Part shown: in pieces, positions 5,245-7,934 of the stretch
Layout: each line of letters begins with the position of its first letter
How positions within the stretch are numbered: the first letter of the stretch is position 1
NCBI GenBank assembly: GCA_016206235.1
Contig: JACQRZ010000047.1
Location: 1 to 7,934, forward strand
Direction: 5' to 3'
DNA length: 7,934 nt
DNA from: Candidatus Uhrbacteria bacterium
GTDB lineage: Bacteria; Patescibacteriota; Patescibacteriia; JACQRZ01
Translations under genes and position numbers: made by a program
The notes under the pieces: generated by a model
What the model was told of the DNA's origin: nothing
Database searches by the model: none
What the model saw: the letters and a program-made list of their open reading frames with translations, nothing else

Positions 5245-5796
5245 ATGGTCTTAAGCGATTCAACATTGCGAGAACGCATTGCACTAGGCGACATTTTTAT
5301 CGACCCTTTGGCTGATAACGCTATCCAGCCGTCGTCAATAGACTGCAGGCTTGGCGACCATTTTTTGGTGCTCGATGAGCATGCCATGCAAACAATTAAA
5401 CTTGATGAACCAATCACCTATCGTGAAATTACAGCAGACACACTTACAATACCCCCGCGGTCATTTGTGCTTGCCAACACACTCGAATATATTAAATGCC
5501 CGACAGATCTCACTTTTGCAATCGAAGGCAGAAGCTCAATTGGCAGAACAGGCCTTTTTATCCACAACGCTGGATGGGGCGACCCTGGTTTTGAAGGAAC
5601 GCTCACGCTCGAACTCTTTAACGCAAATTCTCTTCCTATTACACTTCATGCGGGACGACGCATCTGCCAACTCGTCTTTTACAAATTGGACAAGCCTGCA
5701 TCGGAAAGCTACGGGGCATCGCGAATGAGCAAATACAAAGGACAGCGAGGAGCAACAGGGAGCATGATCTTTCAGGATATCGAAATAAAACAATAG
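5245..5796 (+). CDS. dcd: dCTP deaminase, possibly bifunctional with dUTPase activity
   Basis: Converts dCTP to dUTP (or directly to dUMP in bifunctional members), feeding dTMP synthesis; cytoplasmic trimer of the dUTPase fold. The 183-residue product has QPSSIDCRLG at 28-37 (family QP.S.DLRLG), EGRSSIGRTGL at 94-104, AGWGDPGFEGTLTLELFN at 109-126 and SKYKGQRGATGS near the C-terminus, which closes over the nucleotide. Glu123 matches the catalytic Glu (Glu138 of E. coli). The AGW before DPGF is closer to bifunctional enzymes of Methanocaldococcus (AGWID) and Mycobacterium (AGFID) than to the AHRID of E. coli, so dCTP to dUMP conversion is plausible. The Gly replacing Ile in AGWGD is unusual. 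It is packed in an operon 9 nt after prfA and 6 nt before prmC. The family is firm; bifunctionality is inference. Confidence 0.95.
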   Translation: MVLSDSTLRERIALGDIFIDPLADNAIQPSSIDCRLGDHFLVLDEHAMQTIKLDEPITYREITADTLTIPPRSFVLANTLEYIKCPTDLTFAIEGRSSIGRTGLFIHNAGWGDPGFEGTLTLELFNANSLPITLHAGRRICQLVFYKLDKPASESYGASRMSKYKGQRGATGSMIFQDIEIKQ

Positions 5797-5802
5797 AAAT
5801 TC

Positions 5803-6744
5803 ATGACGATTAAAGAAGCTCTCAACTGGTCAACGCAACGATTGCAAAAGATCATCGACTCCGAGGTCGCTCAGACTCGAGGAGCGGAAATAGGATCCGC
5901 TTTTTTAGATAGTGAAGTCCTACTCGCAGACGCGCTCAAAAAAGATCGAGTATATCTTTTAGCGCATCAGGGAAAAAGCCTCACACCACTTCAAAAGAAA
6001 AAATTCGAGACGTATGTCAGACAGAGAATAAAACGCATGCCAGTTGCCTATATTGCTGGCATGAAAGAATTTTATGGGCTTACATTTAATGTAAATCGGA
6101 ATGTGCTTATCCCTCGTCCAGAAACTGAACTCCTCGTCGATACCGTACTCAAAGAAATAAACTATAAACTACAAACTATAAACTATAAACTCATTGATGT
6201 CGGTACCGGCTCCGGCTGCATCGCCATAGCTCTAGCAAAAAATCTGCCTAACAAAGCAAGTATCTTAGCATCTGATATATCATCAAAGGCACTTTCAACT
6301 GCCAAAAAGAACGCACAAAGGAATGGAGTTGCCAATCGTATTCATTTTGTTAATTCAGATCTTCTCACACAAATTTCTACAAGCTACAAGCTATCCGCCA
6401 GAGGCGGACCCGCCTCAAGCGGGCAAGCTACAAGCTCAATCTTCGTTGCCAACCTCCCCTATCTTTCATACAAACAGTACTTCGAGGCGAAAAAGCAATA
6501 CCCTGAGCTTGCCTACGAACCAAAATCAGCACTTGTTGCCAAAGAAAATGGGCTTAGAGAGATAAAGCAACTGCTTTTCCAAATAAAAAAATATCACATT
6601 AAACATGCGATACTTTTCCTTGAAATCGATCCGTCTCAAGCAAAGCCTCTCAAAGCACTTGCAAAAAAAATACTAGGAGATAGTCGTTGTGTCTTCCAGC
6701 GTGATCTTTCCGGCCGCATTCGGATTGCTAAAGTATCGCTCTAG
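5803..6744 (+). CDS. prmC: Release factor (GGQ) N5-glutamine methyltransferase with repeat-derived insertions
   Basis: PrmC (HemK) uses S-adenosylmethionine to methylate the Gln of the GGQ motif in RF1/RF2, raising release efficiency. Visible motifs: N-terminal helical domain with SEVLLADAL (37-45), PVAYIAGMKEFYGL, the IPRPETE loop at 103-109, the SAM-binding DVGTGSG at 132-138, ASDISSKAL, and the Gln-binding motif NLPY at 217-220 where PrmC usually has NPPY. It closes with DLSGRIRIAK. At 313 residues it is about 30 longer than the family's usual 275-290. The extra length maps to three places: about residues 20-34, 119-130 (7-nt repeat) and 193-211 (repeat plus GC palindromes). The frame stays open through all of them, so the protein is probably made. 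It is the last gene of the rpmE-prfA-dcd run and overlaps a convergent gene by 72 nt. The family is firm; full activity is likely but unproved. Confidence 0.95.
   Translation: MTIKEALNWSTQRLQKIIDSEVAQTRGAEIGSAFLDSEVLLADALKKDRVYLLAHQGKSLTPLQKKKFETYVRQRIKRMPVAYIAGMKEFYGLTFNVNRNVLIPRPETELLVDTVLKEINYKLQTINYKLIDVGTGSGCIAIALAKNLPNKASILASDISSKALSTAKKNAQRNGVANRIHFVNSDLLTQISTSYKLSARGGPASSGQATSSIFVANLPYLSYKQYFEAKKQYPELAYEPKSALVAKENGLREIKQLLFQIKKYHIKHAILFLEIDPSQAKPLKALAKKILGDSRCVFQRDLSGRIRIAKVSL
5883..5906 (+). terminator. Terminator-like hairpin inside prmC
   Basis: AGCGGA (5883-5888) and TCCGCT (5896-5901) form a perfect 6-bp stem with a 7-nt loop, followed by T to 5906. By shape it is an intrinsic terminator, yet it lies about 80 nt inside the prmC coding frame. 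It falls in a part of the N-terminal domain (residues about 27-35) that looks inserted relative to E. coli PrmC. Translating ribosomes would normally mask it; with poor translation it could cut prmC expression. Confidence 0.45.
6157..6191 (+). repeat. Heptamer array C inside prmC, five copies of ATAAACT
   Basis: Five adjoining 7-nt units occur: ATAAACT twice, ACAAACT once, ATAAACT twice. Read in the prmC frame, a 7-nt period becomes a 7-residue period, giving INYKLQT followed by INYKL at residues 119-130. This lies between the IPRPETE helix and the SAM-binding strand, a surface turn in PrmC structures. No stop codon is created. Confidence 0.9.
6379..6436 (+). repeat. Composite element D inside prmC: heptamers flanking nested GC palindromes
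   Basis: Two ACAAGCT units (6379-6392) lie on the left and CAAGCT plus ACAAGCT (6424-6436) on the right. Between them are TCCGCC-AGA-GGCGGA (6394-6408) and CCCGC-CTCAA-GCGGG (6409-6423). An alternative pairing, GAGGCGG (6401-6407) with CCGCCTC (6410-6416), spans both. The element is translated in frame as PrmC residues 193-211 and falls in the loop just before the NLPY motif. Flanking direct repeats around a palindromic core resemble a small non-autonomous repeat element. Confidence 0.85.
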
Positions 6745-7284
6745 AGCAGCCATTGCTCCTTCCGCCTTCGCGTAGAGGTGATCGAGGGTCCCGTTATTTG
6801 TGATGACATGCGTTGCTTGCGAGTGAAGCTTGTCGATTGTTATCTCTGTTTCAAATGAGTCTCGCTCCTTGAATTCTGTAAAACTCATAACGCGATCCCC
6901 TCGTCCCTTATTCCGTTGGACATGCCACTCGTGCCGTGCGATAAGGTCTGCCTCAATCATGACAAGTTTAAATGGGTAGCGCTCACGAAGCGTAACAATA
7001 TCTTCTGGTCTTCGAATACTGGAGATAATAATCGTTTCTCTCTTTGAACGCTGAATTTTTTGGAGCAGTGCCTTTTCCAACACATCTTGTCCGAAGTGCT
7101 CGCGCAAAAACGTACTTAAAATCTGAGCCGCATATCTGCCTTCGGGTATGCCAAAAAGCCGCAGCGCCGCATATAACGTATCTGACACAGCAATTCGTTC
7201 GGCATGATAGATGCGCGCCAAGTACTCGGCAACCGCATCCTTACCCGAACAAATTCGACCGGCAATGCCTATAATCCTTTTCAT
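6673..7284 (-). CDS. P-loop nucleotide kinase-like protein, paralogue 1
   Basis: 203 residues. MKRIIGIAGRICSGKDAV carries a kinase-type Walker A, GRICSGKD at residues 9-16, with Asp where Ser/Thr is common, as also occurs in some nucleoside monophosphate kinases. The layout continues with ILSTFLREHFGQDVLEKAL, IISSIRRPEDIVTLRE, KLVMIEAD, FTEFKERD and HVITNNGTLDHL. The FxERD ... NNGTL ending resembles the archaeal UPF0200/dephospho-CoA-kinase-related family, so a small-molecule or nucleotide kinase is likely; the substrate is not known. It is a clear paralogue of the gene at 7309-7881 directly upstream on the same strand. There is no Shine-Dalgarno site; TATATT lies 7 nt before the ATG, hinting at a leaderless start. 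The last 23 or so residues extend beyond the paralogue and are encoded opposite the prmC 3' end. Confidence 0.85.
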   Translation of the reverse strand: MKRIIGIAGRICSGKDAVAEYLARIYHAERIAVSDTLYAALRLFGIPEGRYAAQILSTFLREHFGQDVLEKALLQKIQRSKRETIIISSIRRPEDIVTLRERYPFKLVMIEADLIARHEWHVQRNKGRGDRVMSFTEFKERDSFETEITIDKLHSQATHVITNNGTLDHLYAKAEGAMAALERYFSNPNAAGKITLEDTTTIS

Positions 7285-7296
7285 ACTAAATAATAT

Positions 7297-7322
7297 AAAA
7301 AAGTCCTCTTACGAGGCTTTTT
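7297..7322 (-). terminator. Intrinsic terminator between the tandem kinase genes
   Basis: On the minus strand the stem A5-G-CCTC type arm (7322-7313) pairs with GAGG plus C-T5 (7308-7297), with one bulged base. The loop contains the TAA stop of the upstream gene, and a T-run follows at 7302-7297. It should end transcription of the 7309-7881 gene at its own stop codon, so the next gene probably has its own start or relies on read-through. Confidence 0.6.
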
Positions 7323-7881
7323 GTTTTGCCATGAGTTCGGTTATCACTTCCCTGATACGTGCATCGAGCTCCGATATACTACCGTTATTATTCAATACAT
7401 AATCGGCGTGATCTCGTAACAATTCTATTTGCTGCTGCGGCTCACGGTTGTCCCTCTCTAAAAATTCTTCATAGGTGAGTTCTGCGTCTCCAGGGTTTTC
7501 GTCTCGTTTGATATAACGCTCATAGCGCAACCGTACATCGGTATCCATGAAAAGCAGATAAAAGTGTGGAAGCTTGCGGAACGTTTCAACGTCGATCAGA
7601 CGACGTATGCCGTCAAAGATACTGATGGGGTTCGGAGACTCTTCAATGCGATTTGCAACCGATTTTGCTATAACATTCTCGCCATAGGTTGAACGTAAAA
7701 AGGTTGATAATGCGTCCATGTTGTCACGCGACTGGTCAACATCAAATACGTCCATCGTCTCGCGGAGAGGATCAGACGATCGAAAACGATCGGCTTTATG
7801 CTCGTCGATCAAGTATTTACTGATTGTTCCTTTTCCAGAAGCAATTCTTCCAGCAACGCCTATGATAATTTTATCGGTCAT
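7309..7881 (-). CDS. P-loop nucleotide kinase-like protein, paralogue 2
   Basis: 190 residues from the ATG at 7881-7879. MTDKIIIGVAGRIASGKGTI gives Walker A GRIASGKG at residues 11-18. Further matches to the neighbour are ALSTFLRSTYGENVIAKS, FDGIRRLIDVETFR, LLFMDTD, YEEFLERDNRE and YVLNNNGSISEL. DGIR..ID..TFR, EFxERDxRE and NNGS are the pattern I recall for archaeal UPF0200 proteins (dephospho-CoA-kinase relatives), more closely than in the neighbour. No neighbouring CoA or nucleotide pathway gene settles the substrate. An in-frame ATG at 7920 would add 13 residues (MTYNLQLRTYNFY), but these are the translation of a 7-nt repeat array and align with nothing in the paralogue, so I use 7881. No Shine-Dalgarno site is visible. 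Confidence 0.85.
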   Translation of the reverse strand: MTDKIIIGVAGRIASGKGTISKYLIDEHKADRFRSSDPLRETMDVFDVDQSRDNMDALSTFLRSTYGENVIAKSVANRIEESPNPISIFDGIRRLIDVETFRKLPHFYLLFMDTDVRLRYERYIKRDENPGDAELTYEEFLERDNREPQQQIELLRDHADYVLNNNGSISELDARIREVITELMAKQKAS

Positions 7882-7883
7882 AT

Positions 7884-7918
7884 AAAAGTTGTAAGTTCTC
7901 AGTTGTAAGTTGTAGGTC
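7884..7918 (-). repeat. Heptamer array E upstream of kinase paralogue 2
   Basis: Five 7-nt units, AAAAGTT, GTAAGTT, CTCAGTT, GTAAGTT and GTAGGTC, keep AGTT in phase; on the minus strand this is AACTNNN, the same pattern as AACTATA inside prmC. The array ends 2 nt before the start codon at 7881, as array A ends just before tsf. The remaining 16 bases to the window edge show nothing recognisable. Confidence 0.85.
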
Positions 7919-7934
7919 ATGGGTTATCTTACAC

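Noticed and set aside
7882..7920. Longer start for kinase paralogue 2 at 7920
   Set aside because: The extra 13 residues are the translation of a 7-nt repeat array and have no match in the paralogue, whose start aligns with 7881.

Overview
The window looks like chromosomal DNA from a Patescibacteria (Candidate Phyla Radiation) bacterium, probably of the Parcubacteria type. This rests on recall of family patterns, not a search. The signs are a short EF-Ts heading for about 200 residues, a tiny coiled-coil protein of the 'TIDELARMIKNGFDE' kind, few Shine-Dalgarno sites, several starts placed directly behind a -10 box, and short A/T-rich 7-nt tandem repeats with GC-rich hairpins that intrude into genes. 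TGA ends rpsB and prfA, so TGA is a stop here and not recoded to Gly as in Gracilibacteria/SR1.

Left block, minus strand: a sugar-phosphate-type nucleotidyltransferase (1550-2416), then the ribosomal unit rpsB (581-1324) and tsf (1-511, cut by the window edge). rpsB has a recognisable promoter and a leader of about 180 nt with mutually exclusive hairpins ending just before its ribosome binding site. Middle, plus strand: a gene with a degenerate Nudix box (2579-3436) reading divergently from the nucleotidyltransferase, a strong terminator, then a 70-aa coiled-coil protein (3541-3753) with its own terminator.

Core plus-strand block: rpmE (L31), prfA (RF1), dcd (dCTP deaminase) and prmC (release-factor glutamine methyltransferase). 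rpmE-prfA-prmC is a logical translation group: PrmC modifies the GGQ glutamine of the RF1 encoded two genes upstream. dcd supplies dUMP/dTTP precursors and is packed between them with gaps of 9 and 6 nt. A hairpin/T-tract between rpmE and prfA probably lowers prfA expression relative to the abundant L31.

Right block, minus strand: two tandem paralogous P-loop kinase-like proteins (7309-7881 and 6673-7284). The second runs 72 nt into the 3' end of prmC in the opposite direction.

The most unusual signal is a family of 7-nt phased repeats found at five places: two facing arrays between tsf and rpsB, two sites inside prmC, and one before the distal kinase. At rpsB and prmC the repeats are translated: they form the last residues of S2 and add in-frame insertions to PrmC. 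One prmC insertion also carries nested GC-rich palindromes resembling those in the rpsB leader. No mobile-element genes, CRISPR array, tRNA or rRNA was seen.
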